64,000 bases of DNA, from positions 4,923,671-4,987,670 of the forward strand of contig CAJSYZ010000002.1 in the NCBI GenBank assembly GCA_910574455.1, written 5' to 3'. The notes under the pieces are model-generated. The model did no database searches. It was not told the DNA's origin and worked only from the letters and a program-made list of their open reading frames with translations. The stretch comes from Trichaptum fuscoviolaceum. Taxonomy: Eukaryota > Basidiomycota > Agaricomycetes > Hymenochaetales > Trichaptaceae. Of the stretch, positions 45,051-56,230 are shown in pieces (within the stretch, counting starts at the first letter, position 1; each line of letters opens with the position of its first letter). The position numbers were made by a program, and so were the translations under genes.

Positions 45051-45628
45051 ATGCAGCGTAATCTTCGCGTTGGTAACAGCGTGGACCGCTGACGTTGTGA
45101 ACGTTGGGCGCGGCTTTGTGGACGGCTGTCGAAGATGGTGAGTGTTGAGCGAAAGGGGAGCCGACGCGCGGGACGCGACTTGGCAGATTGCGTGACATGG
45201 CGTGACACTTTCATCATAAGCATGACGGGCGGTCACGCTGTGTACTGCAACTTGCCTCTTACCATCATTGCATGCATTAACACTTCACGGACAGACATCA
45301 AATTTTGCAATCTGGGCTTCTCTAACGGCTATCATGGACCCATTCTCAGACAATCAAACGCTGAATTCATGGGCGTGTCACATCAGCTTTCGCGCCCACT
45401 GAGTAGCATAGCAATGCCTGATCATCTGTCACCCATCGCCTGTCTTTCTCAAGCATGTCCGGCTCGCATTGTCGAGCGAAGCCAAAAATACAACACACTT
45501 ATACTTGACAGGCGAGTGCGCTGACCCGAGTGAGCCTGCGGCCCCCCATCTTACTTGTGCCCGTCGCCCCCTTGGGCCGTTGATCAGCCCATAGCGGTCT
45601 ATTGTCTTTCGTTCTGCTTTCTTCAAGG
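45051..45628. other. Intergenic region between divergent genes
   Basis: Promoters of IES1 (minus) and the membrane-protein gene (plus). Frames at 45135-45524 and on the minus strand lack family resemblance. CTTTCG/CTTTCTTC pyrimidine runs precede the ATG at 45629. Confidence 0.45.
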
Positions 45629-47469
45629 ATGTCTATTATTTCTTCTGCGCCACCTTCTGGTTCTACTTCTGGCTCGACTTCTTTCGCCTTGAGGAATATC
45701 ACTATCGACGACAATGACTCTTCTCTGAGGTTCTCTCAGGGCTGGTCAAGGAGTTTGTTGTCTAATGCAGTCGGCGGAAGCCTTCAAATTGCCACTGGTG
45801 TTGGGGATATGGTTCAGTTCAACTTACCTAGTAAGCCTCGGCTAGTCGCAGACAAGCTCACTCTGACCTAATGTGCGACTGTAGAAAACGCAGTGGCATT
45901 ATATTATTTTGGTCTAGGACAGACCGGCGGGGCCTTGTATGGTGTCTGTATGGATTGTAGTTCGACCGAGAGTGGAAATCTCGAAACTTTCGATGCTCAT
46001 ACAGGCGTTCAGCCCACAGGAACCTCTGTAAGCTGCTTTCTATCTCCGCAAAATATGTTGGTAAGCTAAAGGTGAATGAATAGGTTTTATTTTCGAAGTC
46101 TGGTCTAGACCCAACGGTCCCTCACTCTTTCACTTTGGTTAATTTTCCTGACAATGGATTCGGGGGGAAAAGCACAATAACACTTGATGCATTCGTCATT
46201 ACTATACAAGACGATGGTACGTGCATTTCATCGCTATAGCTTTGACCCAAAGTGACATCTCTGTTCGTCTAGTTGTATCAACTTCTTCCGATTCCGCTTC
46301 ATTTTCCTCAGCCTCTTTGGCGACCACGTCCATCTCGAGACCTTCAATGGCCATTGCCCCTATGACTGAATTGGCCCATCCATCACCAACAGAAGATACG
46401 TCAGCACCAATTTCCACAGATGTGTCGTCAACACCGGTTCCCGCAGTAACGTCAACGTCGACATCGACTACATCGTCTCTCACATCCACACCGTCTGCAA
46501 ACCGTTCGCAGAGCAATCTCAATGCAAGCAGTGGGTTTCATATCGGCCCTATCAAGTCACCCGTTGCACTCGGTGGAATTCTCGTTGCTCTAATTATCGC
46601 CTTTGGAATGCTCCTCTTCGCTTTGATGTACTTCATGCGCCGACGTCGCCGGAGGACAAGGGCTCCTTTTGTCCAGATACGTGCGCCAGAGGTGGAGAAG
46701 TTCATTGAGAAGAACAGGCCGCAAGGCGGTCCAGGCTCAGGGAATGGAACATTGGTGAAGGTCGCTCCGGGTGCAATGGTCGAGCAGCTCATCCCCGACC
46801 GGCCACGGCCTGGTGGAAATGCTGGTGGCTATCGACCAGTTGGCCCGCCCGGTGGTGTTGGGCGTCCAGGTGCCATGCCCAACCGTACGAATCCAGCTCG
46901 CAGGAGCTTCGTCGACCGCCTACCCGGTCGTGTCTCGCAATTTGTCCCCCGTTCGGCACCACGCGCGCTCTTCCCCGCAGGCGCGGCTGCAAGGCGTGCA
47001 CCCGGGCCCGTCGCGTACAGCTCGCCGCTGCGGAACGAAGTCACCGATTCTGGCCCTGGCGCGCACGTTCAGGATCCTTTTGCAGACGCAGATCCCTTTG
47101 AGGAGGCCGAGCGAGAGGCGTGGATGCGCCAGAACGGTGCCCGAGTCCCCGTCGTGGCTGGTCACCGTCCCCCTGAACCTGCATTCCGTGCACCTGCAGC
47201 ATCGAGTCCGCCGAACATGCGTGCGCCTGCTCCGTCCGATGATCCATTCGCATATGCGGAGATGGAAGCGCGCAGGCAGATGCCGCTCCAGGGTGGTTTG
47301 GAGGTTGACAAGCGCTCGTCTGTGGCAAGTCACTATAGTCAAGCGGGTCACGAAGAACCTGGTAAGATTCTCTGCTGTCTTGTCTCCCCATAATGCTTAC
47401 AGTCTTTTAGCTCTCCCGACTCCGTGGCTTCAAGGCACCAAGGTTCAACAGCCATGGGAATTGGTTTGA
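45629..47469 (+). CDS. Single-pass membrane protein with N-terminal beta-rich ectodomain
   Basis: A type common in Agaricomycetes, of unknown function. Five exons from ATG 45629. The ectodomain begins ALRNITIDDNDSSLRFSQGW and continues GDMVQFNLPKNAVALYYFGL, LDPTVPHSFTLVNFPDNGFG, DAFVITIQ. This matches a recurring fungal beta-sandwich (galactose-binding-like) module. A Ser/Thr-rich stalk (about 46270-46520), likely O-glycosylated, precedes one membrane helix (SPVALGGILVALIIAFGMLL..) followed by the stop-transfer run MRRRRRRTR. The cytosolic tail is Pro/Gly/Arg-rich with DPFADADPFEEAEREAW. The last exon ALPTPWLQGTKVQQPWELV ends at 47469. No classical signal peptide precedes the ectodomain, so the helix may act as signal anchor. 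Possible cell-surface sensor; inference only. Confidence 0.8.
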
Positions 47470-47801
47470 TCCGCCCACGATCTTACGATAAACTAGCATT
47501 TCATTCTTCTTGCATACATGCATTCGTTCAACTCATATATTTTTCTTCCGTTGGTGATATGAGAGATTTTTATGTTTGGACTTTCGCCGCTCCAGTAGCG
47601 TGTTTCGGTTGTATATGTATTTACCTGCATAACTTGACAGTATTGATGTTGTGCAGGAGGGCATTCATATTTTCGTGAGTTGAGCTTTGGAATTTGCATG
47701 TAATAATTCTACAATTGAATTTTGTTACACGAGATATGTAAATTATTAATTAATCAAGTAAATGGTTTCCACTTGAGGCACCGCGTACATGTAGTGCTCC
47801 A
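47470..47801. other. Intergenic region between convergent genes
   Basis: AT-rich 3' flanks of the membrane-protein gene and the GHITM-type gene; no supported ORF. Confidence 0.5.
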
Positions 47802-49231
47802 TTATTTCTTCCTGCTCTGTTGCATTGATAAGATCTGAACGAGACGGATACTGGGAACACAGAAAAAAATCAGCACCAAAGTCTGATGATGCGCCCAACA
47901 TGATCGAGTGCACTCACAAGATGTTGATGAAGTCGAGCTCGAGAGCAATCGATTCTTTCATCGGATCGCGGGGGATGGCACCCTGTTCCGCCCGGCGAGC
48001 ATTGGCCAGTATTTTTTGCGTGCTAAAAAAGTAAAGGTTTTGATTACTATGGAGATCGAGTCTCGGTAGGTAAGGATACGCACTCGTATAGAACAAAGCC
48101 GCCGAACACAGCAAGGCCACCGTAGAGCGAGATCGCTTCCGTGATAGCGAGACCGCGAACACCGAGAGGTAAGGCTAGCGGAGCAAGCGACGAAAGAGCG
48201 ACTACCGTCACGCCCGCGAGAAGAGGCCCGCCCATATAAAGATATTTGTCATTCCTTGAAATATATTATCAGTTTAAACTGTTTGTTAATCACGCTATAA
48301 ACAGATACATACGATGCGGTTGCGCCGACGTATGATAGAGAGCCTACCACGCCGGCTGTGTAGAGGGCAGCACGGGATAGAATGGCAGGGTTCAGGAAGA
48401 ACAGTGGGCTAAGCGTTGCTGCCTGGCAAACATTAAAACCCTGTAGATACAACCTTGTCAGATAGAGTTCACGTGTCTGCTCGCAACAAATGAGCATACC
48501 AGCCAGAATGTATGCTTCAACAGAGTGTTGTCTGGGTGGGTGTAGTATACTCCCATCATGGAACCAATGCTTCCGCTAAACATAATGCATCAGCAATTCT
48601 CATCATAGAAGCACACAAAGATTACGCACACTAAACTCACTCCCAATACAACCCCTTAACCCGAAGCAAGAATTAGCTTACAATACCAGCTCAACAACCC
48701 AACAGCACTTACATGGGTTTGCTGACATGACACGGAAAGCAAAGCCATTCTTGAACATCGAACGCGCCACCAGGGCGGTGACCGCGAGCGCACCTCCAGT
48801 GTACTGGAAGCTTTCGTTCAGGTAGGACTTCTCAGCCGGCGATAGAGCATCTCTTGTTTCTCTATTCAGTACCGCTTGGACGGCAACAACGCTACCGGCG
48901 ACTGCAGCCTGATCGGGTTTCAGAACTGATTCACACCGTAGACAGTAGGAAAGCTCACCGCAGTAATGCCAAAGCGCCGCCATGCCTGCGCCTGAGAAGT
49001 CTGAGTAACGACTGTGCTTTCGGTAGCTATGGATCGAGCGAGATTCGGCTTCAAGGACGCAAAGAAGAACCCATTCTTCGGACCCGACCTCAGTGTGTTG
49101 CTCAAAAGGCTTGACCGGAGAAAAGCATTGGGAGATGCTTTGCTATGGAAGCCGCAGGAACGGAACGTCGAGAATGCTATAGGTGTTGGACGAAGAGGAC
49201 GAATAGCTGAGGCCAAACGTGCCTGCAACAT
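47802..49231 (-). CDS. Mitochondrial BAX-inhibitor-family membrane protein (GHITM/MICS1 type)
   Basis: Inner-membrane protein of the TMBIM5 branch, linked in animals to cristae structure and ion exchange. The ATG at 49231 opens a basic presequence (MLQARLASAIRPLRPTPIAF..). The body is split by about eight introns: SPAEKSYLNESFQYTGGALA and VTALVARSMFKNGFAFRVMS, then ATLSPLFFLNPAILSRAALY and TAGVVGSLSYVGATA. Next, YMGGPLLAGVTVVALSSLAP is followed by LALPLGVRGLAITEAISLYG, then GLAVFGGFVLYDTQKILANA. The end is DPMKESIALELDFINIFIRL and VQILSMQQSRKK with stop 47802-47804. DTQKI..A and the D-x-INIFIR-x-x-IL ending are hallmarks of the BI-1 superfamily. At least six hydrophobic segments are visible. 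Exact borders of two short inner exons (48540-48720) are approximate. Confidence 0.88.
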
Positions 49232-50210
49232 GTCTTCACTGCAGCAGAGATGGTGGTGGTACTGTTCCAAGTGTTGCTCAAACCTCAAGGAAGCTGGTGA
49301 ACGTCGACGGCACTACACTCTAGAGTGTTCGGCAACATTCTGCTTAGTCAACTCTACTTGCGCGTCTCCTCCGAGGTTGCTTTCCTCAACTTTGCTCCTC
49401 TCGCTCATCACTCATCTTTCCTACAAGATCAACGGTAGACATTGAATGGACTAGCGCTTCAAGTTACCTGATTGTGCAGCCTTGCAGGCGGTAATCATAT
49501 CGTGACAAATCTCTATTTCTCCACCAATCCACTGTATGACCCTATGGCCCTATCTCTAGTACACTGGCAGTATGTCACTCAAGGACTGCTACCCTTCACG
49601 AGCAGCGATTTGCTTACCTTCTTCAAGATATCTGCTATTTTATGGCTGTTGCATTTTGAAACCCAGCGTCAGATCGCACATACATGTAGTACTAAGAGGT
49701 CTGTGTTTCGCTCTGTTCGCATAATCGCTCTCTGGATGACTCGCATACGAACTACTAGGCTATTTCGGGCATTGACTGTAGTGCGATCCAAGTCGCATTC
49801 GGAGTTAGAGAATGACGATCAAGGAAAGCCGTGATGACAGTGACCACCCCCTAACAGCGACATACTATAGTATCAATTACCTCATCATGACTTGAAAACA
49901 GCTTGAGTCTTCAGTCTACTGTAGTCTGGAGTTCTTCCTTACTATGGATGTTACAGATGGCACACCTATTGGGTGTTCGCATTTAGGCTGGTGATAAGCT
50001 CACCAAGAACATTGCTCGACCTGTTCTCCTCGGACTCTCTTCGCTGTCGCTCTCGGCTACGGATATCCTTCATACAGATATCTTAGTATCGGCTGCACTT
50101 CAACAGTATGAAGGGCCTGTAACTGCAGGAATCCACCTCCTTAGAATCGAGTGTCACCCTCACACTGGCATGACTTCCACTCTCAGCCATCGTCATTTCT
50201 TTGTCACAAC
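49232..50210. other. 5' flank of the GHITM-type gene and upstream region of small-protein copy A
   Basis: About 49250-49380 carries sequence repeated downstream near 51070-51180 and 60020-60140 (for example GTGTTGCTCAA-CCTCAAGGAAGCTGGTGAA and TTCGGCAACATTC). A frame at 49472-49834 has no family resemblance. A TATGAAG at 50107-50113 stands where copies B-D have TATAAAG. Confidence 0.6.
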
Positions 50211-50730
50211 ATGAAGTCGTTTATCTTTGCTCTTGCTTTCGCGGCTGTCGCCATCGCGTCTCCTGTCCCTTAGATTGATTTGCCAATACTTTCCACCTTG
50301 TTGGGAATCCAGGTTGGCGGTTTCAATATTGTTGGCCGCGAGGCTCAAGAGGTCCCAGCTCCCGGTGAAATCCCTGGACTAATCCCCATCGACATTCCGT
50401 TCTCGCCAGACGACATCTTACTCTAAAGATAAATTATTTCTGGTTCATCCACCTTTCCTTGAGAGCTTTACGCCGTCTTCTACTCTGGAACACCAACCAG
50501 ATGCTTGAAGTTTTCATAACTTGTCAATAAAGCCCTTATAGCTCTGAAGGTGAGCTATTCTCGGTATCATCCTTCTCTGACTTGAGAACTTGCAGTTATT
50601 CTCAGATTTCGAATTGGACACTGGACGTTGTTGAGCATTGAACTCTATTATTCGCTGTCTGTACTTTTGTGCAAGATTCTGTAAATATCTATATTCGGTA
50701 TAACTACAATACATTTCGTATGAGTGTTCT
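49245..50730 (+). repeat. Duplicated segment, unit 1 (copy A)
   Basis: Begins in the GHITM 5' flank, contains small-protein copy A and ends in a 3' block shared with the other units (GCTCTGAAGGTGAGCTATTCTCGGTAT near 50535-50560; CTACAATACA..GAGTGTTCTG near 50705-50730). It is more diverged than units 2-4 and lacks the minus-strand ORF. Borders are approximate. Confidence 0.6.
50211..50426 (+). pseudogene. Small secreted protein copy A, nonsense at codon 21
   Basis: Reads MKSFIFALAFAAVAIASPVP and then TAG (50271-50273). The paralogues have Gln (CAA or CAG) at this position, so one C-to-T change explains the stop. After the stop the frame stays open for 50 more codons to TAA 50424-50426 and retains the family C-terminal pattern REAQEVPAPGEIPGLIPI. 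The promoter has TATGAAG instead of TATAAAG at the same distance (98 bp) from the ATG. Probably a recently silenced gene. A 20-residue peptide that is just a signal sequence would not be functional. Readthrough cannot be excluded. Confidence 0.8.
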
Positions 50731-51221
50731 GCCCTTGATATGCGTTAGTACAGTAGCAAGTATGCCATGATGAGCAAAACGAAGAGCTCGATAGAAAGAG
50801 TTTTTGCGCATTTTTTGCACGGGTTTTGGCAACCCGATGTTCTACATAGGTGAATGCTCTCCACACTTAGAAGTGACTTTAAATACTGCCATGTCAAGTC
50901 ACCTATAGGACTCCAAGCTGCAAGAAGACCAGGACATTTCTGTGTTGGTAGGTTTCCCCCAAGTCGTTGTTGCAGTTTGGGGCTTTCTATTTCTCACTCT
51001 CATCAATGGCCTTACTAGCGAGGTATTTAGCACCTTCATACTAGCAAAGATACCTTTCTTGCCTGCAGAAATGGTGGTGGCGTTGTACAATGTCGAAATG
51101 TTGCTCGACTGGAAGCTGACGAGCGCTAATGATGCATAATCTTAACACTTCAGCAACAATACGCTTAGCCAACTTTTGAACACAAGAAAATGCCCCAGAA
51201 TGAATAAAATGAAACTAAGGA

Positions 51222-51773
51222 CTAGAAGATCGGTCCCGGACTCGATTGCCGGTATGCGGCATGCCTGTCCTCTTCCTCTCCTGTTTTGCCTGCACCACCA
51301 ATTCCTTCATCCGTCTTCATTTGATCATCTTCAATGTCTTCGCCAGGCGGATGAGCCTTGTCAAATACATTGTAGATGTCCTGGAGCTCAATGAAAAGCG
51401 CGCGAGCATGGTCGTTTGGAGCTGGGTCTTGAAATGTGTCGGAGCCGAAGGTCCAACGCACCCTCGATAGCAAGTCAGCCGCCGATGAGAATCGCTCGCC
51501 TTCGCAGGCAATCTTCTTGATGACGCCGTTATCCATGAGCATTCCGGGAGGGACAGAGACGATGCCCGGGTACACTTGATCAAGAAGGATTTTTCGCCAT
51601 GCGACTAGACGCTCTGTCGCATATGCGCGAAACTCCTCGGATACAGTTGTACGCTGGTCCCGCTTCAAGCAAGGCGTTTTTACAACTTGAAGCGCAGGGT
51701 CTTTCATAAGGTAATTATCTAGAGTTGTAACAATCTTTGTATGGTGTCTTTTTCTGTGTAGTAGACATGACAA
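51222..51773 (-). pseudogene. Minus-strand ORF inside duplicated unit 2, probably a gene fragment
   Basis: A 183-residue frame (..DPALQVVKTPCLKRDQRTTV.. EEFRAYATERLVAWRKILLD ..FSSAADLLSRVRWTFG.. LFIELQDIYNVFDKAH). It resembles the C-terminal end of a larger protein rather than a complete one: no N-terminal domain and no clear upstream exon. A decayed copy of the same sequence lies at 60232-60640, so the fragment was carried by the duplication. Similar C-terminal segments occur in helicase-like and mobile-element-associated fungal proteins, but I cannot confirm this. Confidence 0.45.
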
Positions 51774-52385
51774 TGATGAGAAGTCATACTTCGCAAGGAA
51801 GCTCTCTGTAAATGACTATTACTCACGATTACTTGTCGTTGCCTGAGTACTATACCAGACCTTCCCGCAAAGCAACCAAGTACTATTGTGGTCTAGCTCA
51901 TAGTACACTGAGACAAATTGGTGAAATGGGTGCCAGAAGTTCAAGTTCAAGTTTGCCGGCAACAGCCGCCGCTCAGTCAACTTCAAGTTCTCTCAATAGC
52001 GGCACTGGCATTGCCGACTCTTTTTGGCTCTCAAACTCAACCTCAACTAAAGACACAGGTGCTCTTTGTGTTTCATCTGCTCTCGGTGTCCCCACTGGCA
52101 AATCGCCCTCGCGCAACCCGAAATGCGGCACTGACCAATTATTTGCAGCTCCATAACGATCATTTATTTTCGTGCTTTATGTTACAGGTCTACTCTACTT
52201 TTCTGGCACATTTACTAAATTAACATGAAGTTCAGGCTACTCGGCATCCAAACTTCATTCTAATCGCAATGCAATCGCATTCCTATTGAATGGAAAGTCC
52301 ACTGGTACTCTGTCTGACATTTTGGGGCGATTTTCTCGAAAACATGATGACGATCCTTTCACTGCTGTCAATAGAATAACCGCTC

Positions 52386-52670
52386 CGTGACGTTCTCCCC
52401 GGGCCAATTTCGGACTGAAAAGCATCCAATAACGTTCCATGCGTGAAGGATTCGCTTGATTATCATTAGCCACTACGGCAGAATCGCAGCTGGCGAGTAT
52501 TCGCAGTCAAGTTGCTCTGGCGACATATTCGCTTTGAGCCTGAGCTCTTCGGGATTCTCTCCATCTCCGCCTTTGGAGCGGGCACACATCGAAACTAGAC
52601 ACGATTCTCTTGGTGACGTATTTGAACTACGACGGTGGAAAGAAAACCTAATTGGAGGCCGAGTATAAAG
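52386..52670 (+). promoter_or_regulatory. Promoter of small-protein copy B
   Basis: Conserved elements shared with copies C and D: CGTGACGTT (52386-52394, containing the TGACGT core of bZIP sites), GAGCTCTTCGGG (52542-52553) and TATAAAG (52664-52670), followed by GAAGTTTCAAGTGTTC. The TATA box is about 100 bp before the ATG. Confidence 0.7.
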
Positions 52671-52765
52671 GCACTGAAGTTTCAAGTGTTCATCCCTCAG
52701 ACAACCCATAAGTCGTCTTCACTTAGCTCTCACAACCAGCTTTCATCGTCTCTCTTTTTCTCAGA

Positions 52766-53083
52766 ATGAAGTCGCTCTCTTCCGTCATCGTTCTCATCTT
52801 CGCAGCCGTTGCTATTGCATCTCCTGTCCCTCAACTTCCTGACTTAGGAGGATCACTTCTTGGATCAGTTATAGGATTAGCAGGCTCTGCCACTGGACCT
52901 TTGGGAGGGGCGGAGCCCGGCTCGACCGGTGGATCACCATTGGCAGGCGTCCCAGGCGTCGGGGGTCTTCGCTCTCGTGCTACGGAAGAGGTCCCAACTT
53001 ATAGTAAGATTCCTGGGCCCATCATTTTATCTTCGGTCCCCGCCGTCCCTGGGCCTGAGCCGTCTAGCATAGTCCCTCTTTAA
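52766..53083 (+). CDS. Small secreted protein, copy B
   Basis: 105 residues from ATG 52766. The signal peptide MKSLSSVIVLIFAAVAIASP has a likely cut near IAS-PVPQ. The mature part is Gly/Pro/Ser-rich, without cysteine or aromatic residues except one Tyr (LGGSLLGSVIGLAGSATGPL; RSRATEEVPTYSKIPGPIIL; GPEPSSIVPL). Intact, with a TATA box. A dibasic-like RSR sits before the conserved C-terminal segment, so proteolytic release of a roughly 30-residue peptide is imaginable. I recognise no known family. It is not a hydrophobin (no Cys pattern). Confidence 0.85.
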   Translation: MKSLSSVIVLIFAAVAIASPVPQLPDLGGSLLGSVIGLAGSATGPLGGAEPGSTGGSPLAGVPGVGGLRSRATEEVPTYSKIPGPIILSSVPAVPGPEPSSIVPL

Positions 53084-53527
53084 CTTGAAGGTATTGTATC
53101 ATGGCAGATCCGTCTTTCGTCAAGACGTTTCTGACTAATTTGTGCTCAAGCTCGCCGCCCAGACGCTGAAGCTCATGCAATGTTGCAGCAAAGCCATCCT
53201 TGTTCTGCAGGTGAGTATCCCTCGGTATTTATCATCGTCCATCCCTGATCCAGAATGTGTGTAGACTGGGATTGAAGTAGATACTGGTTGTTGTCGGACG
53301 TTGCATTTAATTATTCGCAGTCTATACTTTCTTTATACTTTCGTTCAAGAGCTTGTGAACAGTGTCCTTGTCGTACCTACAATACAGTTATTCTTTAAGT
53401 GTTCTGTCTTGTTATGCACTCGACCACTAAGTCCCCTGGCTTGCCCTGCGCCTTGCTGATCATAATTCCGTGGGAACTGCTACTTCGTCCGAGGTTCCCC
53501 CGCACCTGTCCCGGAGTCCCTGAGTCC

Positions 53528-53697
53528 ATAAGTCCACTTACTGGCTACATTAGTCCATGTACTTGCTACACTAGTCCGGGTACTTGCTACATTAGTCCAT
53601 GTACTGGCTACATTAGTCCATGTACTGTGCTACACTAGTAGTCCGGGTACTTGCTACACTAGTCCGGGTACTGGCTACATTAGTCCATGTACTGGCT
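53528..53697. repeat. Minisatellite, about 21-bp unit
   Basis: About eight imperfect copies of a unit like AGTCCATGTACTTGCTACATT. Variants include CATG versus GGGT and TTGC versus TGGC, plus a few unit-length changes. Units are directly adjacent with no spacers, so it is not a CRISPR array. It lies at the left edge of the inserted block that separates copies B and C. Confidence 0.85.
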
Positions 53698-53744
53698 CAT
53701 TTGGAGCTTTGTATCTTGGTCGTGGTCATCACCGACGATGTCGC

Positions 53745-56230
53745 CGCCCCCTGATCTGGCTGCCATTAAAGACATGGTGTCGGACGATAATCAATACTTC
53801 CTCCACTCGAAGGGCATTAACGGTCTCGATGGCATTGCCTTCCACTAATCAACATATCATTCTCTCACGAGCTCCCTTGGTATGGATGGTAACTTACAGG
53901 TCGCTGCCAGTGATGATGTTGGCGTGAACTTTGTCGACGCATGGAATGAAATGTTCGTGGCAAACAATTTTATCAATGCTCAGTTGGGCAAGACAGACCC
54001 GCGTCATATGTTCGGCACGAGTAACTTCGATGTCTACTACCGCTGGCAGAGCTTGGTAAACGGTCCCAAATTCAGTGTACTTGCGACGTTTGCTACGAGC
54101 TTGGTCATGCCTGGTGTTTCCCTTCTACTGTATACTACGGCAAGGAACAGAGATAACGGTGCTAGCAATTATCTATATGGGTCAGTACCTTTATCACATT
54201 TCATTTCATATCTCTCAAGACCTGAACGCTGATCTTGGAACAGTCGTCAAGCTATGCCCGCCAACCCCGCATGGCAGCGTCATGGATGCTATAAGCTCGG
54301 CTCAGATCAATATTCCAACATGCCGTTGCAGAAAGCTCTTACAGGCTGCTACAATGATTCGAAATCGCTTGATCACTTTGACCCGACGTCAGAGGCGCGG
54401 CGCATGTACACGCAGTTCAACTACCTCCGCTCTGTCTATGCTGCCCTCCAGGATGGATTTGACCTTGTGCAGCGCGGAGATGGGATGCATTTCAAGCAGC
54501 TACTTGATTTCAAATCAGACGGAAATCGAATTGGGCTTATGGGCTGCCTCGCGTGCGAGGAGCTGAGCGGGACGGGTCGTGAAGAAAGTGTTTGCGCCGT
54601 TTGTTACGTACACTTTGCAAGACTCGCTGTCATCGTTCTTCAACAACAGCAACACGCCGTTCTAGGGACGCTTGAATAGTATCACGATGGATCTGTATAG
54701 CTTCAAGCTGCTTGTGCCTGAGGCGGAGCGGGTCATGGTCCCTCCGCAGTTGACGAGGTTCAGGCCAGGTCACGATGCTCGAATACAGACGGAGTCGGGC
54801 GATGCGAATGCGACGACGGTCAATATCAGCTTGGAATCTAATGTCCCGATAAACTGTGCCCAGGTGACGGCGAGCATCTCGTTCATCGTCTCAAGCTCGG
54901 GCAAGGGTGGAGGCCCCTCGATCACCGCAGTGAACTGCGGAGCGGTTGCAAACACCGATCCTGCAACGATTTCGGGTGCTGGAACGGGCTCGTGAGCGCG
55001 GAACGTGACGCTGACGGGCGTGTCAGACGATATTATTGACATCACTTCGAATAACCCGCTTTCGCAGGACGGCACCTCGTCAACGAACGCACGCGACCAT
55101 CTCCTCTTGCGCAAGGACTTCTCCCGCAATCCCATGGTCTTCCCCTCCGCGGACTACGACAACGATGCGTTCGGGTTTGACTTGGGCTCTGGGAAGTACA
55201 CGGTCACGCACCAGGCGCTGATATGTTCAGGTACTCATGGAATTACGGACAGAACTTGATGACGTGGGCTGCGTATGAGATGTGACGAGCATAGATAAGA
55301 GCTTGTCTGATAATGATGAAATTTGGTGGACAGGCGAGCATATTATTGTGTAATATAAGCGCTTTTATTCCTATATGTGCTGTATACTTACTGATTCAGT
55401 TTGCGTTAGACTGGTCTGGTACTGCTGCTTCAGCCTATACTGTTGTGCATGCGGACAGGAATTATGCTCAACGGCGCCGTGTCCCTCACTTCCTCGCCTG
55501 TGGTCCGTTCAGTACGTGGGGTTTCGACAGAGGAGTGGACTTCCAGATGGACAATACTGCAGACGGACACTGGGAGCTTGAGATCATGCCGTCATTGATT
55601 TGTACGGTCGTTTTGCTGCGGAGAAGCTTGCTCGTCTCATGGAGATGTATCGGGACCGAGTGTACTCAAAGCCGGAGTAAACTACTCTGCCTCCGTTCTT
55701 GTTCAGTGGTGCCGACTTCGCTTTGATCCCTTTGCGTGATGAGCCGTTCGGTTTAGTCGCTGTCGAGTTCGGTCGCAAAGGTGCCTTTGGTGTTTGTGCT
55801 CGTCTTGGTGGTCTCGGTCTCATGCCTGGATGGGTAAGTTCATATTTTCTGTCTCGACTCTCTAATCTGCTATCTGACTTTGGTTACATTGGTTCCCTGT
55901 CAAATTGAGTTCATCAGCACACATGTTGTCCCAGCTTACAATGACAATTCAAATGGTGCTTAAGTCTACGGAAGACGAGGGTGTTATCTTGCATGCTCGA
56001 TTGCCTGTCCAGCGTTTCCCGGTTGTTAAATGGCATCAGCGACTCAGCGCATGGAAGAAGATTTCCACAAGCGCAGTATTGATACTAGTCTACAGAACGC
56101 TGGCTCTCTGGCATGGAGACCTTCGGATGGTGAAGCTGAGTATGCGCCTCGCGTAGCGGTCATGGATACGGAAGACCTGGATCCTGAACATCGTGAAGAA
56201 CCGACGCAGCCCAACTGGGACACACGATGA
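53745..56230 (+). pseudogene. Alpha-1,3-glucan synthase pseudogene, internally deleted
   Basis: Remnant of the large cell-wall enzyme. The left part matches the end of its extracellular amylase-like domain (DNQYFLHSKGINGLDGIAFH; LGMDGNLQVAA; TDPRHMFGTSNFDVYYRW; ASNYLYG|RQAMPANPAWQRHGCY; KSLDHFDPTSEARRMY; LQDGFDLVQRG). It then covers later extracellular parts (RFRPGHDARIQTESGDANAT; HLLLRKDFSRNPMVFPSADY; RVPHFLACGPFSTWGF). It jumps directly to the end of the glycosyltransferase domain ([40 protein letters not shown]). Disablements: TAA at 53846-53848 replacing Tyr, stop near 54993, and frameshifts near 54500, 54660, 55230, 55600 and 55900. The N-terminal catalytic region, membrane segments and most of the synthase are missing. 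One original intron (about 54180-54242) is still recognisable. Confidence 0.85.

Larger units (their letters stand above)
50930..53430 (+). repeat. Duplicated segment, unit 2 (copy B)
   Basis: Order of blocks: GGGCTTTCTATTTCTCACTC (50980), GHITM-flank-like block (51070-51180), minus-strand ORF (51222-51773), CCCGAAATGCGGCACT (52120), CGTGACGTT promoter block (52386), GAGCTCTTCGGG (52542), TATA (52664), copy B (52766-53083), 3' block GTTCTGCAGGTGAGTA (53203) and AATACAGTT..AAGTGTTCTGTC (about 53382-53410). The same blocks recur in units 3 and 4. Borders are approximate. Confidence 0.75.

Noticed and set aside
44896..45198. Frame starting MSRNLPSRVPRV as N terminus of IES1
   Set aside because: Joining it across the intron at 44980-45037 puts the conserved block out of frame; the frame containing MANKE joins correctly.
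49472..49834. 120-codon plus-strand frame upstream of copy A
   Set aside because: No similarity to other units or known families and no conserved features; likely chance.
53528..53697. Possible CRISPR-like repeat array
   Set aside because: Units of about 21 bp are directly adjacent without unique spacers and the genome is eukaryotic; it is a minisatellite.
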